From: Rhodanobacter denitrificans
Lineage (GTDB): Bacteria > Pseudomonadota > Gammaproteobacteria > Xanthomonadales > Rhodanobacteraceae
Length of the DNA stretch: 52,764 nucleotides
Assembly: GCA_017848855.1 (NCBI GenBank)
Contig: JAFIHF010000057.1
Location: 1-52,764 of the forward strand
Direction: 5' to 3'
A program made the translations under genes and the position numbers. This document shows, piece by piece, positions 1 through 11,587 of the stretch (positions within the stretch are counted from its first letter, which is position 1; each line of letters starts with the position of its first letter). Under the pieces are notes generated by a model. It made no database searches and had not been told where the DNA came from. It saw nothing but the letters and a program-made list of their open reading frames with translations.

Positions 1-245
1 ATTTCTCTTGGTTACTTCTCTTGACTCCGGGCATCCTGCCCTCCGCCCTTCGGGCCGGCTTCGCCGTTCGCCACCGCTCCTGCGGTGGCGTGGGCCAGCA
101 AAGAGAAGTGACTCGGGCGCCGGCAGGCGACCGAAACCGCTTGGTCGCTGTGAAAGCACCCGAGTGAAAACCCGCCGCAGGCGAGCCAAGGCGCGGAATC
201 GAATGGTTCTCGCGAGCACCCTCCCCGGAGGGAGAGGAGAGCAGA
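1..245 (-). repeat. Composite intergenic repeat, minus-orientation copy, cut by the window edge
   Basis: No convincing gene is present between 1 and 381. The first ~245 bases resemble the minus-strand copy at 11255-11402: a TTTCTCTTGG...CAAAGAGAAG inverted pair (here with a longer GC-rich loop), then a CGGGCGCCGGCAGGCG block, an ACCGAAACCGCTT block, and a CCTCCCCGGAGGGAGAGG palindrome. Related plus-orientation copies lie at 10620-11060 and 52300-52655. It is non-coding by appearance, and its function is unknown. Confidence 0.7.
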
Positions 246-314
246 TCACCGGTGAAATATTCCGGACAGCAGTGAGCCTTCGCTGGGATGACGAGCAAAA
301 TCAGCTTCCCCAAA

Positions 315-345
315 CGAACACGGCGGCCATCGGCCGCCGTGTTCG
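315..345 (-). terminator. Hairpin terminator downstream of the OmpA-like lipoprotein gene
   Basis: A strong GC-rich inverted repeat (CGAACACGGCGGC pairing with its complement across a very short loop) lies about 37 bases beyond the stop codon of the minus-strand gene at 382. On that strand it is followed by TTTGGGG, so the T-tract is weak. It could work in both directions. Confidence 0.65.
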
Positions 346-381
346 CTGCTGTACTGCAGGCCCGCGTCGCGCCGGGCCTGA

Positions 382-1203
382 TTACTTCCCGGCGACATCC
401 ACCTCGACGCGGCGGTTCGGCGCGAGGCAGGCGATCAGCTCGGCGCGCCTGGCCTGGTGGCAGTCGGTCGCCACCGCCGCATCCTTGCCGCGGCCTTCGG
501 CGGTGACGATGCCCGCCGGCACGCCCTGCTCCACCAGGTACGCCTTCACGGTGTCGGCGCGCTTCTGCGACAGCTGGCGGTTGTAGTCGTCGCTGCCCAG
601 CCGGTCGGTGTAGCCCAGCACGCTCACCGCGCCAACCTTGTCGCCCCTGGATAGGACCTTCTTCGCCAACCGGTTCAGCTGCACGCGCCCTTCCGGCTTC
701 ACGTCGTCCAGCGCGGACTTGTCGAACGCGAACAGGGCGTCGGCGGAGAGGCTGAAATGTTCCACCTTCGCCGTGGACCTGGCCGCCGGCTTCAGCACCT
801 CGGCGCAGGATGCGGGCGACCAGTAGAAGCTCTGCGCCAGCTTGTGCTCGTCGAACAGCACCTTGTACTGGCACACCAGGTCGGGGTTGTCGGCGGTGCG
901 GAAGTGGAACACGTAGTTCCACTCGCGCACGCCGAGCACGCCCTCGGAGAAGTGCGGGTAGCCGATCAGCTTGGCGACCTGGTTCTTGTTCTGGCCCGCC
1001 TGCACGAGCCGCAGGCTGTCCAGGCTCGGCCAGCTGCCTTCGCGATGCATCGGCGTGGTGTCGCCGATCTTGGGCCACACCAGTTCGCCCGCGCTCTTGC
1101 CGTCCTTCGCCACGCTGCGGCTCACGTTGCCGCAACCCGCCAGCGCCGCCAGTGACAGCAGCGCCAGCGCCGCCACCGCAGGTTTCCGGAAATTCATCTT
1201 CAT
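382..1203 (-). CDS. Outer-membrane lipoprotein with SmpA/OmlA-like and OmpA C-terminal domains
   Basis: The protein has 273 residues. Its N-terminus is a lipoprotein signal with the lipobox LAGC around residues 21-24, so it should be lipid-anchored in the envelope. Residues ~55-110 (SLDSLRLVQAGQNKNQV...REWNYVFHF) resemble the SmpA/OmlA/BamE fold. The C-terminal ~120 residues are an OmpA-like peptidoglycan-binding domain (GYTDRLGSDDYNRQLSQKRA, ending NRRVEVDV). Two Cys near the C-terminus (ATDCHQ and LIACLAP) could form a disulfide. The start was chosen at MKMNFRKP because an AAAGGGG ribosome-binding site lies just upstream; a longer in-frame start would bury the signal peptide. It follows the adhesin gene on the same strand after a hairpin. 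A role in envelope integrity or in supporting the neighbouring autotransporter is inference. Confidence 0.85.
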   Translation of the reverse strand: MKMNFRKPAVAALALLSLAALAGCGNVSRSVAKDGKSAGELVWPKIGDTTPMHREGSWPSLDSLRLVQAGQNKNQVAKLIGYPHFSEGVLGVREWNYVFHFRTADNPDLVCQYKVLFDEHKLAQSFYWSPASCAEVLKPAARSTAKVEHFSLSADALFAFDKSALDDVKPEGRVQLNRLAKKVLSRGDKVGAVSVLGYTDRLGSDDYNRQLSQKRADTVKAYLVEQGVPAGIVTAEGRGKDAAVATDCHQARRAELIACLAPNRRVEVDVAGK

Positions 1204-1259
1204 CTCTCGACCCCTTTCGGTCAGGTGATCCCGCGCAGGGCGGGACTCGTCATCCTCGT

Positions 1260-1283
1260 GCCCCGCCGCACCGGCGGCGGGGC
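1260..1283 (-). terminator. GC-rich hairpin between the adhesin and the lipoprotein gene
   Basis: GCCCCGCCG pairs with CGGCGGGGC across a short loop, 15-38 bases past the adhesin stop codon. There is no clear T-tract, so it may attenuate rather than fully stop transcription into the lipoprotein gene. Confidence 0.5.
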
Positions 1284-1297
1284 GTTCCCGTTTCGCG

Positions 1298-4200
1298 TTA
1301 CCAGACGATGCCCGCGCCCACGCCCACGCCGGTCTCGCCGCGGGTGTTGCTGGAGGCATTCACCTTGAAGATCACGCGGCCGCTCTCGGAGATGGTGGAC
1401 AGGCCCACGGCGATGCCGGACTGGCCGTGGTAGTTGCCCAGCGCCACGCCGGCCGAGCTCTGGTTCGGCTGGTAGGCCTGCGGCAGGCTGGCCGCGGCAA
1501 TCGCCGAGGCCACGCCGGCGAAGGCCTGGCGACCCATGTTGTTCACCGCATGGTCGGTGTAGCTCTTGGACCAGTTCTGCACCTGCTGCATGCCCTGCTG
1601 CAGCTGGCCCACGTTCACCGCATCCGTCGCCGCGGTGCCTGCATTCACATTGTGAATGGTGGCGCCCGCACCGCCGGGGTTCAGCGTGATGCTGTCGTAG
1701 TTGATGCTGCCGTCGGGGTTCGTGTCGTAGTGCACGCTGCCCGCCTGCGAGGCCTTCAGCTGGCTCACGTTCACCGCATCCGTGGGTGCCGTGCCGGCCG
1801 CAACATTGGTGATCTGGCGCTCGGCGCCGGCCGCGCCCACCGACACGCTGTTGGCGCGGTCGGCCACCGAGCCGGCGCCGATCGCCACGCTGTTGTCGGC
1901 CGTGGCCTGCGCGCCGTTGCCCACCGCCGTGCTGCCGGCGCCCGAGGCCACCGCGCCGTTGCCGCCCGCGGTGGACTTCGTGCCCGAGGCCACCGGCTTG
2001 GTGGTGTTGGCATCGGCGCTCACCTGGAACATGCCGTCCGAACCGTTCTGCAGGTTCTTGATGTCGGTGGTGTTCTGGTTCACCTGGGTGGTGACGTTGC
2101 CCACCGCCGTGCTGATCTGCGAGACTTGGTTCGCCACCGAGTACAACTGGCTGCCGTTCACCGCATCCGTGCTGTCGGCAGTGACCCGGCCGGCGGCCAC
2201 GTTGGTGATCTGCCGCTCGGCGCCGGCCGAGCCCACGCTCACCACACCCACCGGGTTGCTGCCGGCGAAGCCGCCGTAGGTGATGCCGCCGACAGTAGCG
2301 CTGCTCACGCCCACCGCATTGCCAGTGGTGGAGCCCGCACCCAGCGCCACCGAGTTTGCGGTGCTGGCCGTGGCGCCTTGGCCGATCGCCGTGCTGCCGT
2401 TGCCGCTGGCGTTCGCACCGGCGCCCACCGCGGTGCCGCCGTTGCCCGCAGCCGTGGCGCCCACGCCTGCCGCCAGCGCGTCGCTGCCGGTGGCGCCGTC
2501 GTTGGCGTAGTTGCCGCCGTGGGTGCCGCCGTCGTTGACGCTGTAGTAGTGGGTCGCCGAGCCGGCCATGGCCGCATTCAACTGGTCGACGTTCACGGCA
2601 TCCGTACCCGCCGTGCCCGGCGCCAGGTTGGTGATCTTGGTGTTGCCCATGTCGATACCACCGACGCTGATCCGCGGGCCGCCACCGGCAAACGCGATGC
2701 TGGTCAGGCCGGTCAGCACCGGATTCACGCCGATCGCCACGTCCGTACCGTTCTGCGTGGTGATGATGTTGTCCCCGGCGATGATCTTCGCCGTCGCCCC
2801 GGGCGCCACGTTCGCCACGCTCGTGCCGTTGGCCACGCCCGAACCGGTCGCCGCCGTGGTCACGTTCCAGCCCTTGTTGGCGGTAGTAGTCACCGCATCG
2901 ATCGCCTGGTTGGTGGCGTAGAGCTGCGAGCCGTTGACCGCGTCGGTCGAGTTCGCGTTCAGCCGCCCCGCCGCCACGTTGGTGATGGTGCGCTCGGCAC
3001 CCACATCACCCACGCTGACCGTGCTGGTCGGCGCGTTGCCGGCGAAGTTGTAGGTCGTGCCCGCGATGATGGCGCTGGAGGTAGCCACCGCCGCCGCCGT
3101 CTTCGAGCCGGAGCCCAGCGCAACGGCACCGGCATCGCCGGCCACGCTGTCGTGGCCCAGCGCCAGGCTGTCCTGCGCGCTTGCCTGGGCGTTGTAGCCC
3201 ACCGCCGTGGCCGCCTGGCCCGAGGCGTGCGCATCGTCCGGCGTCAGCCCGGCATCGTTGGTGCGGACGTAACGGATGCCCGCGCCATTGTTGGTGATGT
3301 ACGTGCTGTCCATCGGGCCGGCGATCTGGTACAGCTGCGAGCCGTTGATCGCATCCGTCGAGGTGGCCGAGACATCGCCCGCCGCCACGTTGGTGATCTT
3401 GTTCGGCCCAGTGCCGCCATGCTTGGCGCTGTAGGCGCCCGTGCCGCCGTTCGCCGTCGGATCCCACAGCAACGCATCGTTGCCGAGGTTGGTCACCGTC
3501 GTGCTGAGGTTGTCCAGCGCCGTGTTGGTGGCGTAGAGCTGCGAGCCGTTGATGGCGTCGGTCGAGGTCGAAGTGACCTGACCAGCAGCGACGTTCTGGA
3601 TCTGGCGCTCGCTGCCGATGGCTCCGACCGAGACCACGCCGGTGGGCGTGCCACCCGCATAGGTATAGGTCACGCCGTTGATGGTGCCGGCAGGCGTCGG
3701 CGTGGCAGCAGCCGTCAGCGATCCATTACCCAATGCCACCGAATTCGCGACCGTGGCTTGTGCGCCAGTTCCGATCGCCACGGAGTTGTTCTTACTCGCC
3801 GTCGCATTAGCGCCGAGCGAGATGGTGTTGCTTGCGGAGATTCCACTACCGGCTTGTTGGCCAATGGCAAGGTTGTTGCTACCCGTCACATTGTTGCCCG
3901 CGTCGTAGCCGATGGCGGTGTTGACGTTGCCCGACACGTTACGTCCGGCCTGAAAGCCCGTTGCAACGTTCTGACTACCCGTCACGACCTGACCCGCCCG
4001 GGTGCCGCTGGCGATGTTGTCGTTGCCCGATACCTGATTGCCGGACTGGGTGCCGCTGGCGATGTTGCTGGAACCCGTTACGTTTTTGCCCGCATCAACA
4101 CCGAGCGCAATATCGTCGAGACCACCCGACACGGTTTGGCCGGCTCGACTGCCGATGGCGATATGACCGCCAGTGCCGGCGCCCCCCGTGTTGTTGAACC

Positions 4201-6601
4201 CGGCATCGGTGCCGATGGCAACAGACTCGATGGTCGTGGTCTGCGCCCCGCTGCCAATCGCCACCGAGTTCGCGCCCGCCGCAACTGCCTTGACTCCTGC
4301 AGCCAAGGCATTGAGGCCAGTCGCGCCGTCGTTGTTGTAGTTGCCGCCGTGCGTACCGCCATCGTTGACGCTGTAGTAGTGCGTGGTGGCTGCCGCCTGC
4401 GCGGCCTGCAACTGGCTCAGGTTCACCGCGTCGTTCGGCGCGGTGCCGTCGGCCACGTTGGTGATCTTGTTCGGCCCGGTGCCGCCGTGCTTGGCGTTGT
4501 AGGCACCCGTGCCGCCGTTCGCCGTCGGATCCCACAGCAGCGCATCGTTGCCGAGGTTGGTCACCGTCGTGCTGAGCGTGTCCAGCGCCGTGTTGGTGGC
4601 GTACAGCTGCGAGCCGTTGACGGCGTCGGTGCTGCTGCCATCGAGGCGGCCCGCTGCCACGTTGGTGATGGTGCGTTCGCTGCCCTGCGTACCCACGCTC
4701 ACGGTGCTGAGCGGGTTGGTGCCGGCGAAGTTGTAGGTCGTGCCATTGATGGTGGTCGAGGCCGTCCCCACGGCCGCCGCCGTGATTGAACCGTAGCCCA
4801 GCGCCACGTCGTTCTCGTTGCTCGCGACCGCCTTTGCGCCGAGCGACACGCCGTACGCTCCGTTAGCCGCAGCGTTTGAGCCGATAGCTACGGCATTTGC
4901 CGCATCCGCGGCAATTTTGGAGTCAGCGCCGACCGCTGTAGCACCCCACGCGTTTTTCCCAACCGAAGCGCTCGAACCGATAGTTACGGTACTGGACGCA
5001 TTAGCGGCAGTATTGGCGTTATTACCGATCGTCACAGAGCTGTACGAGCCTTGCTCAACGGTTGCCATCGAACCGATGGCCGTGGAGTACGTTGCACCGG
5101 TGGCGACCGTAGCATTGCCGCCAATCGACACGGTGTTGTAGTCATTCGCCTGGGCACGGGAACCGATCGCCACCGATCGCTGGGCGGTAGTCGTGGCGGT
5201 ACCCGTGGCCGATGCGTAGGCGCCGATGGCCACAGTCTCGCCGCCCGTAGCACTGGCGTTGCTGCCAAGTGCCACGTTGGAGTTTTGTACACCCGCCGAC
5301 ACGCCGCCGATGGTCCCTGTCTTGGCGCTCGAACCCATGGCGATATCGTTCGTCGTGGTCGCCGCAGCGGTATCGCCAAAGGCCAGTGTGCCAGCCATGG
5401 CGGCGTTGCTGCTGCTGCCCAGCGCGACGCTGCCTTGGCCGATGGCCTGATTGTTGCTGCCGATCGCCACCGCGCCCTGGGCAGCGGTAGCGCCAGCCGT
5501 ATCGCCAGCGGCGACGTTGTTTTCACCCAGCGCTACCGCGCCGGCGCCGTTGGCGGTATTGGGATCGCCGATGGCAACGGCGCCATTGCCGGTGGCTTTC
5601 TGCCCCTTGCCGATGGCGACCGCACCGCCGGCCGCGGTTCCCGCATCGGCCGTCGTACCCGAAGAACCGATGGCCACGTTCTGGCCGGTGGCGCCGCTGG
5701 TGACACCATCGCCTTGGGCAATGCCGTAGACACCATTGACTGTCGCACCGCGGCCGACAGCGATACCGGAAATGGCGGTAGCTACGACGTTCGACTGGCT
5801 ACCGACAGCAATGGCATTCGCACCACTGGCCTGGGCAAAACCGCTCGGCGTCGACGCATTCGGTGAGGTTGCACCACCGATCGCGACCGAACCCACACCC
5901 GTGGCTTGCGCGGCACCGCCCACGGCCACCGCGCCGGCGGCGTCAGCCTTGGAATACGAGCCAAGGGAAGTGGAGTAGTAGGTCGTGGCGTTCGCACCTT
6001 CGCCCATCGCGATGGCGCCGTCCGCCGTGGCACCGGCGTTCAGGCCGACGGCGATCGCCGAAGCGTAGTTGCCGTTCTTGTCCGTACCGTCGGGGTTCGC
6101 CGTCGCGCCGCCGCCAATGGCAATCGAGCCGGCTCCACCGAAGAAGCCGCTCGAAACCGTGTATTGCGAAGTGTTCGCCCCGTTGCCGATGGCGACGCCG
6201 TTGGAGGACATCGACGACGTGTTGGCTCCCAGGCCCACGGCGCCTGCAATGTCGGCAACCGACTTGTAACCGATCGCCACGGCCCCGTACTCGCAGGCCT
6301 TGGTGCCGGAATTGCCGGAATCGATCGCGACACCGCTGCCGGCGACTAGCGTCGCCCCGGTCGTGAAATTCGAACATGTCGTGTCGATAGTGCCGCCGCC
6401 AGCGACGTAGCTGGCGTGGGCAGGAACACTGCCAAGGCCGCCAGCCAAGGCCAGGAACAGGGCCGAGGCCAGCATCGGCATGCGCGTGACCGCAACGGCC
6501 GGCGACTGGCCGGCCGCACCGCCGCTCGCGTGTGCCAGCTCCGAAGCCACTACCAGCTGCTTCAGCGATTTGTTCCACACTTTGCTGTAGATCTTGTTCA
6601 T
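1298..6601 (-). CDS. YadA-type trimeric autotransporter adhesin (1767 aa)
   Basis: A large surface adhesin secreted by the type Vc route. It begins with an extended signal peptide region (ESPR) in [20 protein letters not shown], followed by a hydrophobic signal around residues 45-65. The passenger consists of many YadA head repeats (SVAIG, AIGxxA, AxG patterns) interrupted by neck segments of the type NVAAGxxxTDAVNxSQL. The last ~75 residues ([20 protein letters not shown] ... VGVGAGIVW) match the YadA membrane anchor, which trimerises into a 12-strand barrel. The start is set by the ESPR and an AAGGGGGG ribosome-binding site; an upstream in-frame ATG adds 32 unlikely residues. The gene carries long internal DNA repeats and a distinct 16-residue repeat block. 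It lies beside a BvgS/EvgS-like phosphorelay, which makes regulation by that system plausible but unproven. Confidence 0.95.
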   Translation of the reverse strand: MNKIYSKVWNKSLKQLVVASELAHASGGAAGQSPAVAVTRMPMLASALFLALAGGLGSVPAHASYVAGGGTIDTTCSNFTTGATLVAGSGVAIDSGNSGTKACEYGAVAIGYKSVADIAGAVGLGANTSSMSSNGVAIGNGANTSQYTVSSGFFGGAGSIAIGGGATANPDGTDKNGNYASAIAVGLNAGATADGAIAMGEGANATTYYSTSLGSYSKADAAGAVAVGGAAQATGVGSVAIGGATSPNASTPSGFAQASGANAIAVGSQSNVVATAISGIAVGRGATVNGVYGIAQGDGVTSGATGQNVAIGSSGTTADAGTAAGGAVAIGKGQKATGNGAVAIGDPNTANGAGAVALGENNVAAGDTAGATAAQGAVAIGSNNQAIGQGSVALGSSSNAAMAGTLAFGDTAAATTTNDIAMGSSAKTGTIGGVSAGVQNSNVALGSNASATGGETVAIGAYASATGTATTTAQRSVAIGSRAQANDYNTVSIGGNATVATGATYSTAIGSMATVEQGSYSSVTIGNNANTAANASSTVTIGSSASVGKNAWGATAVGADSKIAADAANAVAIGSNAAANGAYGVSLGAKAVASNENDVALGYGSITAAAVGTASTTINGTTYNFAGTNPLSTVSVGTQGSERTITNVAAGRLDGSSTDAVNGSQLYATNTALDTLSTTVTNLGNDALLWDPTANGGTGAYNAKHGGTGPNKITNVADGTAPNDAVNLSQLQAAQAAATTHYYSVNDGGTHGGNYNNDGATGLNALAAGVKAVAAGANSVAIGSGAQTTTIESVAIGTDAGFNNTGGAGTGGHIAIGSRAGQTVSGGLDDIALGVDAGKNVTGSSNIASGTQSGNQVSGNDNIASGTRAGQVVTGSQNVATGFQAGRNVSGNVNTAIGYDAGNNVTGSNNLAIGQQAGSGISASNTISLGANATASKNNSVAIGTGAQATVANSVALGNGSLTAAATPTPAGTINGVTYTYAGGTPTGVVSVGAIGSERQIQNVAAGQVTSTSTDAINGSQLYATNTALDNLSTTVTNLGNDALLWDPTANGGTGAYSAKHGGTGPNKITNVAAGDVSATSTDAINGSQLYQIAGPMDSTYITNNGAGIRYVRTNDAGLTPDDAHASGQAATAVGYNAQASAQDSLALGHDSVAGDAGAVALGSGSKTAAAVATSSAIIAGTTYNFAGNAPTSTVSVGDVGAERTITNVAAGRLNANSTDAVNGSQLYATNQAIDAVTTTANKGWNVTTAATGSGVANGTSVANVAPGATAKIIAGDNIITTQNGTDVAIGVNPVLTGLTSIAFAGGGPRISVGGIDMGNTKITNLAPGTAGTDAVNVDQLNAAMAGSATHYYSVNDGGTHGGNYANDGATGSDALAAGVGATAAGNGGTAVGAGANASGNGSTAIGQGATASTANSVALGAGSTTGNAVGVSSATVGGITYGGFAGSNPVGVVSVGSAGAERQITNVAAGRVTADSTDAVNGSQLYSVANQVSQISTAVGNVTTQVNQNTTDIKNLQNGSDGMFQVSADANTTKPVASGTKSTAGGNGAVASGAGSTAVGNGAQATADNSVAIGAGSVADRANSVSVGAAGAERQITNVAAGTAPTDAVNVSQLKASQAGSVHYDTNPDGSINYDSITLNPGGAGATIHNVNAGTAATDAVNVGQLQQGMQQVQNWSKSYTDHAVNNMGRQAFAGVASAIAAASLPQAYQPNQSSAGVALGNYHGQSGIAVGLSTISESGRVIFKVNASSNTRGETGVGVGAGIVW
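3387..3563 (-). repeat. Internal adhesin repeat, copy 1 (stalk/neck module)
   Basis: About 177 bases nearly identical to 4455-4631. Both encode a module running from [13 protein letters not shown] through [20 protein letters not shown] to [14 protein letters not shown]. It is a candidate for intragenic recombination that would change adhesin length. Confidence 0.85.
3849..4147 (-). repeat. Tandem 16-residue repeats inside the adhesin head
   Basis: Successive units read [64 protein letters not shown] and [16 protein letters not shown], preceded by a related AGQTVSGG unit. The 16-residue period and the VxG-xxN-A pattern differ from the SVAIG-type head repeats on either side. The DNA here also looks somewhat less GC-rich than the flanks. 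Confidence 0.8.
4455..4631 (-). repeat. Internal adhesin repeat, copy 2 (stalk/neck module)
   Basis: Second copy of the 3387-3563 module. It differs mainly at scattered single bases. The two copies are about 1.07 kb apart in direct orientation, so recombination between them would delete or duplicate an in-frame segment. Confidence 0.85.
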
Positions 6602-6805
6602 GTAAGGCCCCCTTGGAGCTTGATGCACATGGAAAGAAACAACGAATTCGTTGACTCGCATGGATTGCGCCCACGCAGGGGCCTGCCGCATCGGCATACC
6701 CGTGGTGAACGCTTGAGGATTCGGCGCCCCGGCGCGTGGCGCCCACTACATAGGCTGCGCGCTCCTTCGCCGTCGCCGGGTCGGCCCCCTGCGGTCCCGA
6801 TGCGT

Positions 6806-7001
6806 GCGCTGGCGATCAGCGCCGGTTTCCCGTGCATGGGAAGGTGAAACCCGATTGGCATGCCCCCAGGGGGAGGAGATGCCAACCGCCGACACCAAGG
6901 TCGGCATATGCCGGTCCTTCGGCATACGGGAGACAGTGAATGGATGCGCTTGCATACCGACAGGGCGTGGCAAACTCTGTGCCAAAGATGCGAACCGCAT
7001 C
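6806..7001. other. Array of about eight consecutive short hairpins upstream of the adhesin
   Basis: Adjacent inverted repeats include GCGCT/AGCGC (6806-6822), TTCCC/GGGAA nested in GGTTT/AAACC (6824-6851), TTGGCAT/ATGCCAA enclosing CCCCC/GGGGG (6855-6885), GCCGAC/GTCGGC (6888-6905), TATGCCG/CGGCATA (6907-6926), ATGC/GCAT (6944-6955), GGCA/TGCC (6969-6983) and GATGCG/CGCATC (6987-7001). No coding frame is convincing across 6602-7292. If the adhesin promoter lies beyond 7001, this would be a highly structured 5' leader. It does not match a riboswitch consensus I know. Confidence 0.7.
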
Positions 7002-7226
7002 ACATTCTTCAGCAGCGATTCTGTCGATCGCCCCTTGCGTTTGAAATAAGACGATTCCTAAAAAGCGCCAGCGCCAAGGCTGCAGAACGCCTTGCCAGTC
7101 GCGCGAAACGCCCTGGCCCACCCCGCCGCGCCGGAGTGCACGGCATCGCCGCCGCAAACGCGCCGACAGGCCGATGCGGCGCCAGCCGGCACGGGGCCGG
7201 CACCACCATGGACAAATGCGGCACGG

Positions 7227-7246
7227 TGTGACGCTATGTGACGCAA
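7227..7246. promoter_or_regulatory. Two direct 10-bp repeats, candidate response-regulator site
   Basis: TGTGACGCTA is followed immediately by TGTGACGCAA, two repeats one helical turn apart. They lie between the 3' end of the response-regulator gene and the adhesin leader. Such phased repeats are typical of transcription-factor sites; binding by the adjacent regulator is inference. Confidence 0.4.
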
Positions 7247-7292
7247 TGCGCCAAAACAGCCACCCGCCGAGGGCACAAAAGGCGCGGAGACG

Positions 7293-7952
7293 TCAGAACA
7301 ACAGCCCGTTGGCCTTGGCGAAGTCGTAGAGCTCGCGGTTGCTTTCCAGGCCCAGCTTGCGCATGGCGTCGTTCTTCTGCTTGCTGACCGTTTTCACGCT
7401 GCGGCGTATCGTCGCGGCGATCTCGGTGACGCTCATGCCTTGCGCATAGAGCCGCACCACCTCCGCCTCGCGCACCGACAACGCGGCCAACGGCGGGGCG
7501 CCGTCCGGCTCGGCCGGGCGGGCGGCGTCGCTCCCCTGTGCGATGGCGGACGCAAGGGACTGGCCGACGTAGCTGCGGCCCGCGGAGACGGCACGCACCG
7601 CGTGCAGCAGCTCGGTCATCATGCCGGCCTTGTCCACCACGCCGCGCACGCCCAGCCGCAGCATGCCCTGCACCAGCGCCGCGTTGTGGATCATCGAGAG
7701 CACGATCACCGGCAGGCCGGGGTGCGCAGCGAGCAGGCGGCGCAGCAGGGGCAGGCCGTCGTCGTGCGGCCCATTGCCCGGCATCGAGAAATCGGTGATC
7801 ACCAGGTCGCAGGGAACGGCTTCCAGCACCTTCAGCAGCTGCGCGCCGCCGTTCGCCTCTCCCACCACCTGCAACGCCGAACTCTGGCCCGCGAGGATGG
7901 CCTTGACCCCGAGCAAGACGACCGGGTGGTCGTCGCAAATCACGATACGCAT
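7293..7952 (-). CDS. NarL/LuxR-family response regulator, RcsB/EvgA-like
   Basis: 219 residues. The receiver domain (1-~125) has the acidic pair D7/D8, phospho-acceptor D54 in VITDFSMPG, S86 and K108. The C-terminal LuxR-type helix-turn-helix (~155-210) contains LSVREAEVVRLYAQGMSVTE and RSVKTVSKQKNDAMRKLG, closest in pattern to RcsB/EvgA regulators. The start at MRIVICDD gives a complete receiver; the frame runs open for kilobases upstream, but that is an antisense artefact. The gene is divergent from the hybrid kinase gene with 231 bases between the starts, so the two are probably a cognate pair. Targets are unknown; the nearby adhesin is an obvious candidate. Confidence 0.92.
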   Translation of the reverse strand: MRIVICDDHPVVLLGVKAILAGQSSALQVVGEANGGAQLLKVLEAVPCDLVITDFSMPGNGPHDDGLPLLRRLLAAHPGLPVIVLSMIHNAALVQGMLRLGVRGVVDKAGMMTELLHAVRAVSAGRSYVGQSLASAIAQGSDAARPAEPDGAPPLAALSVREAEVVRLYAQGMSVTEIAATIRRSVKTVSKQKNDAMRKLGLESNRELYDFAKANGLLF

Positions 7953-8183
7953 ATCCACATCCCGAAAAGCAGCGTCGGCTCCAGCCCCGACACGGCGCAA
8001 TGGCCTGTCTTGCTTGCTGCGGCCTTGGCACACCATAACCGACCGGCGCGCCGGTCGGGACAGGCGTGCCATCCCGCCACGCTTGTCGCCCCCGCCTCCC
8101 CCGTGCAGGCTATGCGCCATGGAATCCACTGCGCAGCCATCCGCCCCCACCCCGCCGCGCCGCCGGTACGCCAGGACGGACGC

Positions 8184-10598
<2,415 letters not shown>

Positions 10599-10619
10599 CC
10601 GGATTCGGCAGATTTCACA

Positions 10620-11060
10620 GGCGATGTTCTCCCCTCTCCCACTTGTGGAAGAGGGGCTGGGGGAGAGGGGCTTTTGCTCTCGTTTTTCGCAAGCGACAAA
10701 GCGGTTTCGTGCGCCTGCCGGCGCCCGAGCTACTTCTCTTTTGCTTGTCCAAAAGAGAAGTAGCCAAGAGAAAACGACACCCCGCGGCGGCGCTTTCCGT
10801 CCATCCATGGACGGAAAGTCCGTGAGCCGCGGCCGGGCTTTTCGGCCGGGCTTCCTGCCCGGTCGAAAAGGCATCGCCATCCATGGTGATGCCCGCTGCG
10901 CGGCCTTGTCGTCCCCGGCTCACCGCCGCCGAGGGCCCCCCGGAAGAGCAGGCGCGCATCGTGCGCGCCAGAAGCAGAGCAAGAGCGAAGCGCCGCAAGT
11001 TTGCGGGCAGTCGCTTCCTCCCCTGCGTGCAGGGGAGGGCTGGGGTGGGGTGCCGTTGCT
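10620..11060 (+). repeat. Composite intergenic repeat, plus-orientation copy
   Basis: 10599-11587 contains no convincing gene. This element carries, in order, a CTCCCCTCTCCCACTTGTGG palindrome, the block AAGCGGTTTCGTGCGCCTGC, a perfect 14-bp hairpin (CTACTTCTCTTTTG, 6-base loop, complement), a TTTCCGTCCATCCATGGACG segment and a CTCCCCTGCGTGCAGGGGAG palindrome. Bases 10688-10965 are nearly identical to 52316-52575. Confidence 0.85.
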
Positions 11061-11254
11061 TCTGCGCGCAGGAGCGCGCTGCTCTACCCGGGACCCCTAT
11101 GGCGCGGCGGGCGGGTGGAGGAAAGTCCGCAGGATGGCCCGCACGGATGCGGGCCAGTTTTTCGCCGGGACAGGAGTCCCGTCGAAAAACCCCGGAACCC
11201 GCCCGCGCACCCGCAGGGCAGGATGCCCGGAGGGCGCGCCATCGGGGTGGCCTT

Positions 11255-11402
11255 TCTCTTTGGTTCCTTTCTCTTTGGCCACGCAAAGAGAAAGGAACTC
11301 GGCCACCGGCAGGTGGACGAAACCGCTTTGAAACTTGCGAAAGCGCGAGAGCAGAGGCCCCCTCTCCCCCACCCCCTCTCCCACAAGTGCGAGAGGGGAG
11401 AT
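11255..11402 (-). repeat. Composite intergenic repeat, inverted partial copy
   Basis: Reading the minus strand from 11402 to 11255 gives a diverged version of 10620-10760: the CTCCCCTCTC/CTTGTG palindrome, then GCTTTCGCAAG, CAAAGCGGTTTCGTCCACC, and an AAAGGAAC-type hairpin. Together with 10620-10760 it forms long imperfect inverted ends around ~500 bases of GC-rich sequence, but no transposase is present. Confidence 0.75.
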
Positions 11403-11587
11403 AGCACTTCGTCGCTCGCGCAATCGCGCGTCTCAGCCCCGCGTGGCAATCCCCTCCCCCATGCCCCAGAATGCGCCGATCACCTGCCCAGCAGACAGAA
11501 CCCGAACCACTGGAAGGCAGAGGATCAGCCCGCCCGTCGAGATGCGACGCGCAGCGGCGCCTCGCCTTCGAATCCGCAGGACACCCG

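Noticed and set aside
1427-4789. A 1120-codon open frame on the plus strand opposite the adhesin, and further long antisense frames up to 6847
   Set aside because: It is the antisense shadow of repetitive GC-rich adhesin coding sequence; the translation is a low-complexity RRxxH-rich string without domains.
3387-6400. CRISPR-like or satellite repeats
   Set aside because: The periodic repeats are in-frame codons of the YadA head and neck units, with no constant repeat-spacer arrangement.
6806-7001. Cyclic-di-GMP (GEMM-type) or other known riboswitch in the adhesin leader
   Set aside because: Fragments such as CAGGGCGTGGCAAAC looked similar on one strand, but the conserved core order of the GEMM motif is absent and the strand is opposite to the adhesin gene.
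10599-11587. Insertion sequence with transposase
   Set aside because: Inverted repeat ends exist, but none of the open frames inside resembles a transposase; all are translations of the palindromic repeats.
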